This document shows, piece by piece, positions 9,183 through 21,130 of a DNA stretch of 56,136 nucleotides. The notes under the pieces were generated by a model, which was given only the letters and a program-made list of their open reading frames with translations, was not told the origin of the DNA and made no database searches. Numbering within the stretch: the first letter of the stretch is position 1; each line of letters starts with the position of its first letter. This stretch comes from Lobulomyces angularis. Lineage: Eukaryota; Chytridiomycota; Chytridiomycetes; Lobulomycetales; Lobulomycetaceae. Location of the stretch: assembly GCA_027604685.1 (NCBI GenBank), contig JADHYX010000113.1, positions 1 through 56,136 of the forward strand, given 5' to 3'. Made by a program: the position numbers and the translations under genes.

Positions 9183-12100
9183 TTAATGCCAATTGTTATT
9201 GTTTGGCCGCACTTGATTGTTCATCATTCCTTGTTGGTTATAATTCATTTGGTTCATACCTATCTGGTTCATTCCCATATTATTCATATTAGACTGGTTC
9301 ATTCCCATATTATTCATATTAGACTGGTTCATTCCCATATTATTCATATTTGACTGATTCATTCCTATATTATTTATATTTGACTGGTTCATTCCCATAT
9401 TATTCATATTTGACTGATTCATTCCCATATTATTCATACCCGACTGATTCATTCCTATGCCCATTTGATTCATTCCCATCTGGCTCGCATTGATGTTTCC
9501 CATTTGGTTCATACCTAACTGGTTAGTATTCATTTGGTTAATATTGTTGCCTCCCATCGGAAAACCTTTATTTTGCTGCAAATTGCTTATTCCCAGTTGC
9601 ATCATCCCTGTTTGGTTTATTCCCAAGTTGCTATTCATTCCCCCCCCTCCTGTCGTGTTGTTACTTAAATTATTCATATTTCTATTTATACCAGTGTTGT
9701 TATTAAATCCAAGGTTATTATTCATTCCTGTATTATTTAGTCCTACACTTCCAATGTTTTGATTAATATTTGAAGCTATTGACATTTGGTTCATCGGCAT
9801 TGACCTTTGCATTCCCACTTGACTGTTATTCATCCCAATTTGGCTGTTATTCATGTTGTTTTGGTTGCTCATCAGATTGTTTATTCCAAGATTGGTATTT
9901 GTTTGTATATTGTTGTTTAATCCAGTATTAAAATTTGATTGCATTCCCATAGCATTGTTGTTAATTCCGATATTAGAATTTAATGCATTATTAGTCAACA
10001 CTGATAAAAAAGAAATTGTGATATAAAAATTAAACTATTAAAAAAATTAAAAAACTTTACATGGTTTACTGAATGAAGACGCTTCAGTTGGATTAATATT
10101 TTTTAAAGAGGAGTACTTGTCAGTGCTATTAAAGCTGGAAGTGGTGTTCAAAGTATTAATAAATCCACTATTCGCATCATTAAAACTGTTTCCCATTTTA
10201 ACGCTATTATTGTAGTTGCTATTAAACTGCTGCTGATTCCCTGTTAGCACATTAGAATTTCCAGTCAGATTTAAGTTATTTAAACCCTGATTCAACGGTG
10301 CAACGTTGGAAAATTGTTGATAATTGTTTGCCTTGGCTTGACCATTAGATCCAGTAGAGCCACCAGTATTGTTAAATCCTATATTATTAATTTGGAGAGA
10401 GTTAAATCCTGCAGAACCTCCGGTATTATTAAATCCAACAGTATTGGTTAATGGTGTTGAGTTGAAACTAGTCGACCCCCCAGTGCTGTTTAATCCTAAG
10501 TTGGAGTTGATATTTGAAGATTTCAATGTAGAATTGTTGTAGTTAGAATTTATAGTAGAACTATTAAAACTAGAGTTCATTCCACTTGTATTTGCATTTG
10601 CATTAAAGTTCAAACTTGTATTTCCGTTATAATTAGGTTGAAGATTGTTCATTAACCCAATTGAACTGTTACCGCCAACGACATTGCTATTCAACCCTCC
10701 AGTGGGAATAAAATTATTGTTTTTAGAATAGGATGGTGTTGAAATTAACGGTTGTACCAACGGCCCAGCAGGCTTCAGACTTAGGCTAGGCACTAACGGT
10801 GGTGTTATTGTTTGAGATGGGGGTGAATGCTGCGAATTAATGGGTTTATTACTAATAGACGAACTTGGATAAATGGTGCTAGTCACTGAAGAAGTAGATA
10901 ATCTAGCAGTAGTATTATCAAACAGAGTTTGCTGGGATGTGTTTGGAGGGTTTTTTAGTTGCCAAGGATCATTATTTGGTTGATTTGATTTCGCAGGCAA
11001 GGAGGTATTTGATTTATTTGGTGTCGACTTCAATGCAATTGCCGCTAATGCTTCTGCAGCATCTTTTTGGTTACTGGCTTGCAAAATACCTGTTGCTTGC
11101 TCAATCGTTTTCATATCAAATCCATTTTGAGTTGTGTCAGAAGATGCTTTGAAAAAATTTAAGTTATAAATAACTTTCACCTATATAGTAATATTCATAC
11201 GTTTTCTCGTAGAACCAATAGATCGACCAGCATTTTTAAATTCTTGCTGCTGCAGCTCTCTCGCGTATTGCTCGTCTGATTTACCATGACTCAAGTTCCC
11301 ACTTACAAAAGATGAACTTGGATTTGAAGAGGTTGGTCTCTATTTTTAAAAAAAAAATAAGATTTTACAGAAATAAATTTCTACGTTTTGTCTGATGGAA
11401 GACAACATTGACATATTTTTTTCCCGTGCCAACCTTTCCTTCACTTCATTATTTTTTTCTGCCATTCCAGGCAAAAGAGAAATCGCTTTGCGAATTCTAA
11501 TTATATCGCCTTCTGCTACCCCTAAAACTCTTAATATATCCCTTTCTAAATCATTCAAACTGGTTTTATCCATTTTTTGTTCAATAAAAATTTTCGCATA
11601 TTTTTTCGAATCAGTTTCACTACAATTTGCCGCCATAAGCCAGCTTTTCCAATCAAACCCACCATATGCATACTCAGAATCTGATTTTTGCTCAGAAACT
11701 TTAATTAAGGTCGATGAGGTTACTTCAGGCGCTGCACTTCCAAAACGTGGTGCTACAGGAATACTTTTTTTTTCAGTACCAGTAAGTTTGTTAACAAATT
11801 CCTCATCTGCCGAACAAAGTTTTTCTAAGGGTACTGCAACTTTGACTCCGTTAGTTTTATGTAATTGAACTTTTCCGCCAACAAGAGCAATAAATTCGGC
11901 TTCAACTTTAAATGTTCCAGATTTGTCAGTCCACATTCTAGTTTTTGAAGAATCAGGAACTATGAAAAAAAAATAAGCAAATTTCAATAAAAATATAATT
12001 TACAGTCTTGTGTAGTTTTTATTTCCATTTTCTTTTCTTCTTCTCCTAATTTTTAAGTTTTGATTAACATATAAAAAAAAAAAAATGAGTTACTTTTTGG

Positions 12101-14531
12101 CTTTGCAGCAGTAGGACGAGCTAATCAATTTTCAAAAATTAATAACGTGAATTGTTTATATATTTAAAAGATGTCATTACCAGGCATCTCTGGTGCTTTC
12201 ATTGGACGATTAGCAATAGGTGGGGGTTCACTATTAGTTGCAAATGGTCTAGCTGGTATTTCTGGCGCAAATGAAGGACGCTGAGCAATTGTAGGTCGGT
12301 CTAGTACAGCAGGTCTGTCAAAAATCGTTGGTTTTTCATTACTAAATTGAGCTGGTCTTTCAGCAATAGGAGGTGGTCTTTCAGCTATTGGAGGTCTTTC
12401 AGCAATTACCGGTTTTTCATTTATTATGGGTCGTTGAGGTATAACTGGATGTCTCTCATTAACTGCAGGTGATCTCTCGACAATAGGAGGAGGCCTGTCC
12501 ATAATTTGAGGTGGTCTTTCCATTATTTTGGGGGGCGATTCACGTTCAGGTTCATATCTATTGAAGCTCTTAAGAAAAAATTGTTCAGTTACAAGTTGTA
12601 ACAATAAAACTTCTGTAAAAAATTTACCGTTAGATTTACAGCCGTATTTGACATTTGCGGGGAGTTACTTTGCTCCTCCCCTAATCTAGCCTTTAACTAA
12701 AACCAAATAAAAAAATGAATAAAATAAAAATAAATTCCAAAGATTACCTCAATGTAGGTAGCAGGTACGAGACCTTCTCCTCCTTTTTTACTAACAATTT
12801 TAACTAAAGTCCATTCAGGATCGGTATCATCCAAAACAATTAAGTTATCATTTTCTTTAATTGAAATTTCTTCTTCAGTTGTTGCCTCGTAATCATATAA
12901 GGCAACGGCCGCCTTTATTTCAGTGTTTATAGGATAAGAAGATTGATTGGATATGGGGGAGGGGCTAACAGGTGGAGGTACAAACTGAGATGGTCTTGGT
13001 GAATTTGCTTCTGAAATAGATGTGGAGGCGACACCCATGAATGGAGGAGGACCATTTATTATCGGTCTAGAAATTTTACTCTACAAAAAATTAAAATATT
13101 CATTAAATAAAATAAACGAAAATTAAAAAAAACAACCCTTCTCTTTGCCTCCTCAAATTCACTATATAGTGCAGCAATATCTGTTTTTTCTCCTTCATAC
13201 TCTTTTACTCCTTCTGATACTTCTAGTATTATTTTTTTCCCCTTCTTTTCACTGTATTTAGATATTTCATTGAAATTCCATTTTTGATACAGAGACTGTA
13301 AAATTGTTAGTTAAAAAAAAAACACAACAAGTTAATACCCTATCCTTATCGCTAAAAAAATACACTATCAAATCGTCGCTAATGCCCATTAAGCCTTTTC
13401 TACTATTTTTTTTTTTTTTTTTATCAATTTCCTAAAATAAATTATTAAATATCAACAAAAAAAATATTAATAAATATTAAAAACTACTATAGTAATTAAT
13501 TCTATACCAAAACCGGAAAGTGTTTCAAATTACTTGGAATTCTATCGTCAGCAGATAAATCCATAGGAACGGAATCTTCAATTTTGGATACTTTAGATTC
13601 TCGTTTAACCGGAGTAAATCCTAAACCTGTAATGAAATAAAAAATTAAAATGAATAATTAAATATTTAAAAAAAAAAAAAATCTATCAACCGTCTAAAGC
13701 TCCCAGCAATGCTTGTTTTTGAGTTATAGGATCCGATTTGTCCAAAGAAGCCAAGTGAGATTCATCTGGTACTTGTTGTTGATGAGACTGGTTTATCTGC
13801 TAAAAAAAATCAGAATGAAACAAAAGTTAAAATAAAAAAAACCAATGAATAAATCAAAATACCTCTTCTAAATAATTAACAGGAACAAGACCAGCTTCTC
13901 CATCGAATAATGCTAACCACCATTCAGGATCGTCATTTTCGTATATGTATAGAGTAGCACCTGATTGTCAAAAAATAGTAAAAAAAATTTCCCACTTCAT
14001 CTAGTACCTTCATTAAAGCTTAATTCTTCATCGTTGCTTCTTTCATAATCATACATTGCAGTGTATACTGCCAAAGGTTGAACCTAGTATTAAAAATAAA
14101 AAAATTGAACTATATATCATATAAAAAACTTAAAAATTTTGAATTCTCAATTTCATTATGTTAACAAGAATAAAAAATTTGTTTAAATAAGAAAATAAAA
14201 TTTACATCTTCAACATAATTAGCGGGAACAAGACCACTTTTTGATTCTGCGAAAGCATCTTCAGATTTTATTTTAGCATCCCACCACTACGTTTCAATTC
14301 AAAAAATAAAAATATGATTAAACAAATTAAAAAGATAAATGAGGAAATTTTGTTTTTCCAATTTAAAAAAAAAATCATCAAATTAACAAATAGAGCTAAT
14401 AAATAATAAACACTCACTTCAGGATCTTTATCATCAGTGATATATAAAAGCTCGCCTTCTTTTAAATTAAGTTCCTCTTCCTCTTGTGCTTGGTAGTCAT
14501 ACAGTGCAACAACAATTCGTAAAGCTTTCAT
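9183..14531 (-). CDS. SLA1: Sla1-family endocytic adaptor (3 SH3, SHD1, SHD2, repeat tail)
   Basis: Actin-patch adaptor coupling clathrin-mediated endocytic cargo and WASP to actin. Domains in order: SH3-1 (VVALYDYQAQEEEEL, exons 14418-14531 and 14206-14286); SH3-2 (YTAMYDYERSNDEEL, 14008-14083 and 13863-13960); a PH-like region with EIDKKKKK and LYQKWNFNEIS; SH3-3 (AVALYDYEATTEEEI); an ERPP-rich proline region (12180-12560); two micro-exons (12094-12120 and 12004-12045); SHD1 (RMWTDKSGTFKVEAEF...HKTNGVKVAVPLEKL), the domain that binds NPFxD sorting signals; SHD2, a SAM-like fold (WKSWLMAANCSETD...RVLGVAEGDI); and a long Asn/Ser/Gly-rich tail. The tail carries TG motifs and a final NMNNMGMNQS repeat. 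About 15 exons. One exon has an 18-A run that breaks frame (see findings). Confidence 0.93.
9240..9470 (-). repeat. 30-bp tandem coding repeat in the SLA1 tail
   Basis: Encodes about seven units of NMNNMGMNQS with minor changes (Ile for Met, Gly for Asn). It lies in the last exon of SLA1 and is likely to vary in copy number. Confidence 0.9.
13405..13422 (-). other. 18-nt homopolymer breaking frame inside SLA1
   Basis: On the coding strand GAAATTGAT is followed by 18 A and then TAGTAG. Read in the phase set by the previous exon, this gives six Lys and two stops. One A fewer (17) restores K5-N-S-R-K-G and the family pattern. An assembly indel is the likeliest cause; polymerase or ribosome slippage, or a true mutation, are alternatives. 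Confidence 0.8.
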
Positions 14532-15537
14532 TAATAGCTATTGAAATTGAAATTTTTATTATTATTTTTAGCTAATTATTTTTTTTTATTTAAAAAAAAT
14601 AATTAATCTAGATTTTTTAAAAATAATTTTTTTTTTGAGCGTTCTTAAAAAAAATAAAGTTTTTATAAATGTATTTTCAAAATTTTTAATAAATAATTTT
14701 TTAGATAAAATTTTAGATAAAAAGTTTAAAATGTTACTTTTAATTTTTGAAAATCTACTGCCGGAAGCTTTTCTCAAAATTTTTAATATAAGAAATGGTA
14801 TTCAATTTTTTTTTTGCTTAAAAAAAGTTGTAGGTAACAAATACAAAGAGTAATTCCTAAAACACCAATGTCAAACTTATTGCTAATAAGATTTAGTATA
14901 AATTCAATTTTATTAGTAAGATGCTTAGGAAGTTTCATGCAATGAATTAAGATGAAAGAGCAAAAATTAAAGAATGGGAAGGCTGTTCAACTTTTTTCGC
15001 GTGAATTTAATATCAAACACAATGGAGCTTTATTTAAAATACATAATATTTGTTAAATTTGAAAAATGTTTTATTCTCCAAGGTTTGTTAATTTTTGTTT
15101 TTTTGTCGATGTTTTTGTCATTTACATTGACCAAATGTCAATAAAAGTGGTATTACGTAAAACCACTAAAGAGTGTTGGGGAAAAGTGATTTGATACCTT
15201 AAAGTCTCGACAACTTTGAAATAGAGCAACTTCAATGTCAAGAAAAAGCATGTTTGGCGTTTAAAATAAAATATATATGCTTTAGAACCACCTTTTGATC
15301 TTTGTTAAGCATTATTTTATGCTTTTTATATGAAGTTTAATAAATGCAGCACTTTTTTAAATAACCTAGTTACTAATCATTTAAATAGTTGAAATATTAT
15401 TTTTTAAATATAATTTAATCAAAAATAAATAAATTTTAAAAAAAAAAATTTATTAACAAAAAATAGTTTTATTAAAAAAAAAAAATTTCTTTTTATTGCA
15501 ATTTTATATATAAAAAATTAAGTTTATTTTTTTTTTC
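14532..15537. other. Intergenic, upstream of SLA1, no gene seen
   Basis: AT-rich region between SLA1's start and the U2AF stop. Two open frames of about 60-70 codons in opposite directions at 14586-14853 are low-complexity Lys/Phe/Ile translations without recognisable features. The rest contains no supported exon. Confidence 0.55.
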
Positions 15538-17742
15538 TTAAAGGTATTCTCCTTTAAAAAATGCCTCCTCTGAATAATACGAAGTAATAACGGTTCTACC
15601 TCCAAATTCTCTACCAGACAACATTTTTAATGCTGCCCCACTCTCTTCAATGTTGCTAAATTTGACGTAAACCTAAAAAAATATTGGAAAATTAAAAAAA
15701 ATTAAACTGACATATTTGAAGATAGAAACCTTTGCTGCAGCAAGGGCATCATCTTCTTCTTTTGGTTTAGGAATAAAAACATTTGTAACTTCTCCAAATT
15801 TAATACATTCTTGCTTAATATCAGTAATGATGTCTAGTGAAGTTTAATATTTCGAAAGATAAATAAATAAAAAAAAAACCTTCATATTCTTCCTCATTCA
15901 TAATATCTTCATTAAATACCATATTCATCAAAAGTATTACAGTAGAAGGTTGCGTTTGAGTTCCATCAACGTTTTTGGTAAAACTAAACATTTGGTCATT
16001 CAAACTCATGACGTGTGGATCATTGGCTCTATTCCCAGCTTCAATAAGTAAACTATCTATTTTCTGTCCAATAGAGGCTCGTTGTACCATTAACCTCTTA
16101 TCTCCTAATTCCATTCCATTTAAACCTTGGCAAACAATATCCGTGATGCTTGAATCTATGTATTCACAAAATGCAAAGCCTTTTGAAATACCTGTTTGAA
16201 TATCTTTTACCATGTTAAAGGCTTTGAGTTCTCCAAAAGCTTTCAAAAGTTCTACAACTTGCTCTGATGGCATACAAAAAAATTAACAAAAAAAATATCA
16301 GTAGACAAATTACCTTCATTTAACGTTGCAGGTAACCCCCCTATAAAAATTTTATGAGGACTATCCAAAACGTTTGTTGAAATAACACCAGGTAAGAGAA
16401 CAGGTGCCTCAGGTTCAGCTAAAAATTAATAAAAAAAAATCTGATAAAAATTTCATTTAAATTTACAATTTTACCAGGAGGAATATAATCTTTCGGTCGA
16501 CGAACTTTAACCGTTTTATCCATATAAGTAATTCCATCAAAGGCCATCGCAGAAGTGGCTTCTTCATTCGAACGAAACTAACAATATATTGCAAATTTTA
16601 AAATATGTTAAAATTTTCAATACTTCAACAAAGGCATAACTTTTTTCTTGATTAATTTGAACACCAACAACTGATTTTCCTCCATCTTTGGCAAAATTTA
16701 GGTTAATCATTGCGTCATTAAAAAATTCCATTATATGCATTTCATTTGCATTATCGGGTATTCCACCAACATATAATCGCCTTGACTGTTTAGCGATAGT
16801 TGGATTTAATGCAATGGGAATAGTTGCTGCAGAAGCGGTACCGTCTTGTAACTTATGATGAATGAAAGGAAGTGGGACTACGGCTGATGCACCAGTTCGT
16901 GAAGGTTGTCCAGGCAGCGGAAAATGTCCTGAAAGAAAAAAAATTGAAATTGAGTTGATTAGTTAAAAAATAATAAAAAGAAAATAAAAAGGCAACCTGT
17001 AGCTTTAACCTGAGCGACATTCATACCGTCATATCCAGGAGGCTGAAACAAAATTAAATAGTTTTGATTAATATAAATTAATATAGAATATGTACTAAAC
17101 CGGAAGATCCCAATTTTTTAGTTTTGGTTTTCTTAAATTTATTGGCGAAATGGATCTCTCTTTTACTCTTTCTTTGTCTCTTTCTCTTCTCCTTTCTCTT
17201 CTTTCACGATCTTCATAGTCTAAGTGCAAACAATTAGTAATAAATTAATAAAACTTTTGCATACCCCTTTTATCTCTATCATCATAATCTTTTCATATTA
17301 AAATTAAAGTAAGTATTAATTGAAAATTTTACCATGTCTAGGTCGTTCATCCTCTCTATGTCTAGATGGAAAGAAAATATATCATTAACTTAGATATAAC
17401 ATCAAAAAATTACCTGCCGCTTGATCTTCTACTATGAGTGTCTTTATCACTTCTACGATGTCTGCACCAATATTACGTTAATTTTTATATTTTTTTTTAA
17501 AAAAATTATTATTGTTTATTTAAATAGAGTATTTCTCTTCTTATTTAATAGTTTTCGTAATAAAATTTAATATAAAGGAATGATTTTAATTAGATTCACT
17601 TCCATTTTAAATTGGAAATTTATTTTTTATGTATTCTTATTAACCTGTCATTTCTTTCTTCATTTTTAGAAGAACTTTTTTCATATCTTTCTTCTCTACG
17701 GTTTGATCCTTCCTCTATATCCCTTTTTAAAGTTTCTTCCAT
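15538..17742 (-). CDS. U2AF2: U2AF large subunit (U2AF65/Prp2), 3' splice-site recognition
   Basis: Binds the polypyrimidine tract and recruits U2 snRNP. ATG at 17742; about a dozen exons, several of them very short in the RS region (SRR, RHRRSDK, ERPRH, DRDK, ERRERRR). The linker has the U2AF ligand motif RKPKLKNWDLP, whose Trp docks into the small subunit, followed by PPGYDGMNVAQVKATG. RRM1 shows RRLYVGGIP and KSYAFVEF. RRM2 shows HKIFIGGLP, GFAFCEY and KRLMVQRAS. The C-terminal UHM has KVYVKFSN and the R-x-F loop GREFGGR, which binds SF1. The order and spacing match the animal and fission-yeast proteins. The T-rich acceptors across the window fit a U2AF-dependent tract. Confidence 0.95.
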
Positions 17743-19059
17743 TATTTATTTTTCAGTAAATGATCTTACTAATTTTAATAAAAAAAATTAAAAAAAAAAA
17801 AAAAAAAAAAATTGTGTTTGCTTAAGAGCTCATGCATTTAAAACCATAGAACTAATTATAGTTATTTTATACAATGATTTTAAGCAACTTTTTGTAGTAA
17901 CAATACTATTGTATTTTTTTACCAAAGCAAATTCTTTCCACCTATTTATTTTTATGGGTATTTATTTTATCTCATCAATATATTATTATTGTTGCTTCTT
18001 TGACTTTACACTGAATAAAGACTAAATTTACATGCTAAATTACATGCTTAATTACACTTTAACTAATATAATTACATGCCAATTTCTTTTCCCTTCTTCA
18101 ATATAAATGACATAATGCATGTAATATCGCTTATTTTATTTGCATTTTTTGCTTAAAATTTTTTTTTGATAGGATAGAAATCAAAAACATCCTCAAGCAA
18201 ATAGTAGGAAAATAGCTTTATTTCAGACTTTTTTATGTGTAATGGTTTTAATATTTTAAAAAAACACGCTCATCGCTCAAATTCCACCCAAAAGATTACA
18301 CCACAGTTTCATCTATCAAAAGAACCTCAATCTTCTTCTGAGTAGTTTTGATGACCTTTTTGTTTCTGATCACCACAATTGCACATATGGTTCTAAATAT
18401 TAATTTTTTATATGACTTTAGGAAGTAGTCGTGGTTGCAACTGATATCCACATTATGCATATAAAATTTAACTCACATTTTTTATTTTAACTAAATCTTA
18501 ATTGTTCAATTTATTAGCAAGCACTTTAGTAACTAGTGAATCACCAGCTACATTATTTTTTAAAACAGAAACCCCTTTTGACAGAACGTAATTTAAATCG
18601 ATTAACATTGCTGGTTTAGTGACCAATTTCATTCCGATTCACCTTAATGTAGAAAAGTTGTTGGATCCATAACAGTGAATTTTGGGTATATTTTTATTAA
18701 ACTGTGTTTAGAAAAAAAAAAAATTGGACCTCTTCAACATAAAGAAAGCAACAAAAAATTTTAGAAGTGAGAAAAAAATGCAAAAATTGATGATGGAACA
18801 TATGCAAAAGGATGTTTATTCTGAATTTTTTAACCAAACGAATATGCGATATTTTTGAATTGAAAAAGGCGAATCAATTATTTTTTTTTTAAACATGCTT
18901 AATTTAGTTTTATTTTAATTTTCAGACAAAATATCAGAAGAGTACAAAATACTTTTACTTTATGTTCTTGTCTTTTCTTTTCTTTTTTATTTATTTAATT
19001 AAATTTCATAATAAAAAAAAACAAAAAATAAAAAAAATAAAAAAGGAAAAAAAAGAAGT
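17743..19059. other. Intergenic with possible gene remnants
   Basis: No intact gene. On the minus strand two short open stretches look protein-like. One, at about 18544-18640, begins MKLVTKPAMLIDLNYVLSKG; the other, at about 18300-18405, contains VVIRNKKVIKTTQKKIEVLL. They are too short to assign and may be relics or chance. The remainder is A/T-rich spacer. Confidence 0.4.
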
Positions 19060-20083
19060 TTAAATTTGAGGTTGACTGACTTCAGTAACTTGTAGTTCAT
19101 CAATTTGAGCTAAAATAAAAAAAAAATTCATATATATACCGTATAAAATTAAATAAAATTAAAAAAAAAAAAAAAAAAAAAAGGGAATTACGTGATAATT
19201 CAACTAGTAATTCATGAGCAGATTTGAAGTAGGAAAGTTGAATTGCAACTAGATCAACTAGGGCAGATAAGAAATCTCTGTTTTTTATTATGGAATCATC
19301 TAAAAAAGGAAAAAAATAAAAAATTATTAAAAAAAATTTTTTTTTATTTGATTTTTTATAATGAAATAAAATTTACCAACTGCTTTAACAAAAGCGTCTT
19401 CAGCTTGTTCCATCTGCAAAAAAAATAAAAAAAAGAAAAAAAAATGATATGTATAAAAAAAAGAATTAAATAAAAATTACTTTTGCTTTAGCTTCAACAA
19501 CTTTTTTCTGGTTTACTACTTTTAAAAACTGGCTCTAGAGGCATCATAGGATAATCTTGTAGCCAAACGTGACGTCTAAAAGGTTAGATTCACCTAAATT
19601 GTTAATGATGCTAATTTTTATGAAATTTCTCTACTGCTTCCACATCAAATTTAGCTAAAAATAAAAATAAAAAAAAATATAAAGTTTTTAAAGTTTAAAG
19701 TAATATATACACATATATTTTTTTTATTTTTTTATTTTTTTAATTTGTTAAAACCTATGAGTCGCCTATTTTTCTTCACTTTCACTAAATTTTTTTAAAG
19801 CAATTGCAGTTGGATCTTCTGAACTGTACACGAATGAGCCATTATAGCCAACTCTTCCTATTAACAAAAAGCATTTAAAAAAAATAAATAAAAAAAAAAA
19901 AAAAACCAAAGGCGTGAGCAAGGGATTGAGAAGTGTCCGATTTTGGTTTTGGTTGAGGATTAAATTCTATTTCGTTTAATTTTGCCTCCGCTTGGGAAAC
20001 ACCATTTAAACATTTCTCTGAAAAAATGATGCAAAATCTGTCAATGAATCTTGTGCTGGAGGGTGTAGTATTGCTAAAGAAAT
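19060..20083 (-). pseudogene. BAR-domain protein gene with several frame breaks (Gvp36/endophilin-like)
   Basis: Pieces in order on the minus strand: SQAEAKLNEIEFNPQPKPK...LAHAFG; GRVGYNGSFVYSSEDPTAIA and KKFSESEEK; AKFDVEAVEKFHKN; SRLATRLSYDASRASF; VVEAKAKMEQAEDAFVKAV; DDSIIKNRDFLSALVDLVAI; SYFKSAHELLVEL; AQIDELQVTEVSQ, then TAA at 19060-19062. Together these follow the BAR fold of membrane-curving proteins such as Gvp36/endophilin. The last three exons splice cleanly. The earlier part breaks: TAG at 19766-19768 after five A (six would keep frame), TAA near 19523, one extra A in the run at 19502-19507, a TAG in the exon at 19580-19655, and a shift near 20015. Either a decayed gene or a patch of poor consensus. 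Confidence 0.6.
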
Positions 20084-20199
20084 AAAAAATAAAATAATAA
20101 TAAGTTAAAGATAAAAAAAAAAGGTTATGTCTACATAGATATTATTGTGGTATGTTGCCTTTTTTATGATTTAAATTTAGCTAAAATCAAAGAAAAAAA

Positions 20200-20770
20200 T
20201 GTAACCTTTTTAATTCAAAGGAAGAAGAGGAGTCAAATTAACACCACTTGCATGGCTGAAAAAACCATGAGGATCAAATTGTTTTTCACTGTAACTAGTT
20301 TGTTGTAATTAGGAAGAAAGAATAAAAAATTTGTTTCTATTGTGGAACAAAATTATCAATATCTTCGTTTATTGCTCCAGATAAAGGTTATTTCTGTGAA
20401 AGATTGTTGGAATACTTACCAAGAATAAAATATTGCAAATGTAAAAAATACATTTTTTAAAAACATTTGTTTAATAAACTTCAAATAACTGTAGCTATTA
20501 TATCTGAATAATGGGGAGTACTTGGTTTATAATTCCAAAGGGTATAAGCCTTTTCATTAAACTTACAAGGATAATTTAGCTTCTGCTGTCATATAAAATT
20601 ATTTATATTAATTATAATTTATTATTTATTTGTTTTAATTATTTCAATAATTTTATAATTAAAATAGCCTTTTGGAAACTACAATATAATGTTTTAATGT
20701 TACCTTTTGTTGCATAAAAATTTCTGGTACAAATTGTCCTGTACCAAAGTGCTTTGGTCCTCTCACAAAA
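20200..20770 (-). pseudogene. Unidentified coding remnants
   Basis: Protein-like stretches without a continuous frame: GPKHFGTGQFVPEIFMQQK followed by a donor at about 20702; KAYTLWNYKPSTPHYSDII; LSGAINEDIDNFVPQ; SEKQFDPHGFFSHASGVNLT. I cannot name the family. Stops interrupt the frames between them and only some are explained by introns, so this looks like a decayed gene, possibly upstream pieces of a separate enzyme gene. Confidence 0.35.
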
Positions 20771-21130
20771 ATATTATACAAAAAAAAAAATTAATAAAAA
20801 ATTTAAAAATTAAATAAAAAAATTAAATAAAAAATTAAAAAAAAAAATTTAAAAGTAAAAAAAAAAATAATATATATTGTTTATTATTTATAAAAACACA
20901 AATTTATTTTATTTTTTTGTTTTTTTTTTTTAAAAATCAACGACCTCTGTTAGATTTTTTTCTTGAGATAAAATATTAATTTTTCCATTATTATTGATAA
21001 AAACAGATAATTAAAACTAAAATTAAAACTTTACGGTTGCAGAATTCGATACAAAATCAATTTTATTAACTTAATATAAATAAAGATAAATAAACTTCTA
21101 ACATAATTTTAACAACTAGAAATTCAAGGT
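20771..21130. other. Poly-A/T spacer
   Basis: Alternating A and T homopolymers downstream of the Cys-rich gene. No coding, RNA or structured element seen. Confidence 0.6.

Noticed and set aside
9490..9762. Plus-strand hydrophobic open frame
   Set aside because: Antisense of the Asn/Met-rich SLA1 tail; hydrophobicity is a strand artefact.
14586..14853. Two overlapping frames of 60-70 codons
   Set aside because: Lys/Phe/Ile low-complexity translation of AT-rich spacer, no splice or start context.
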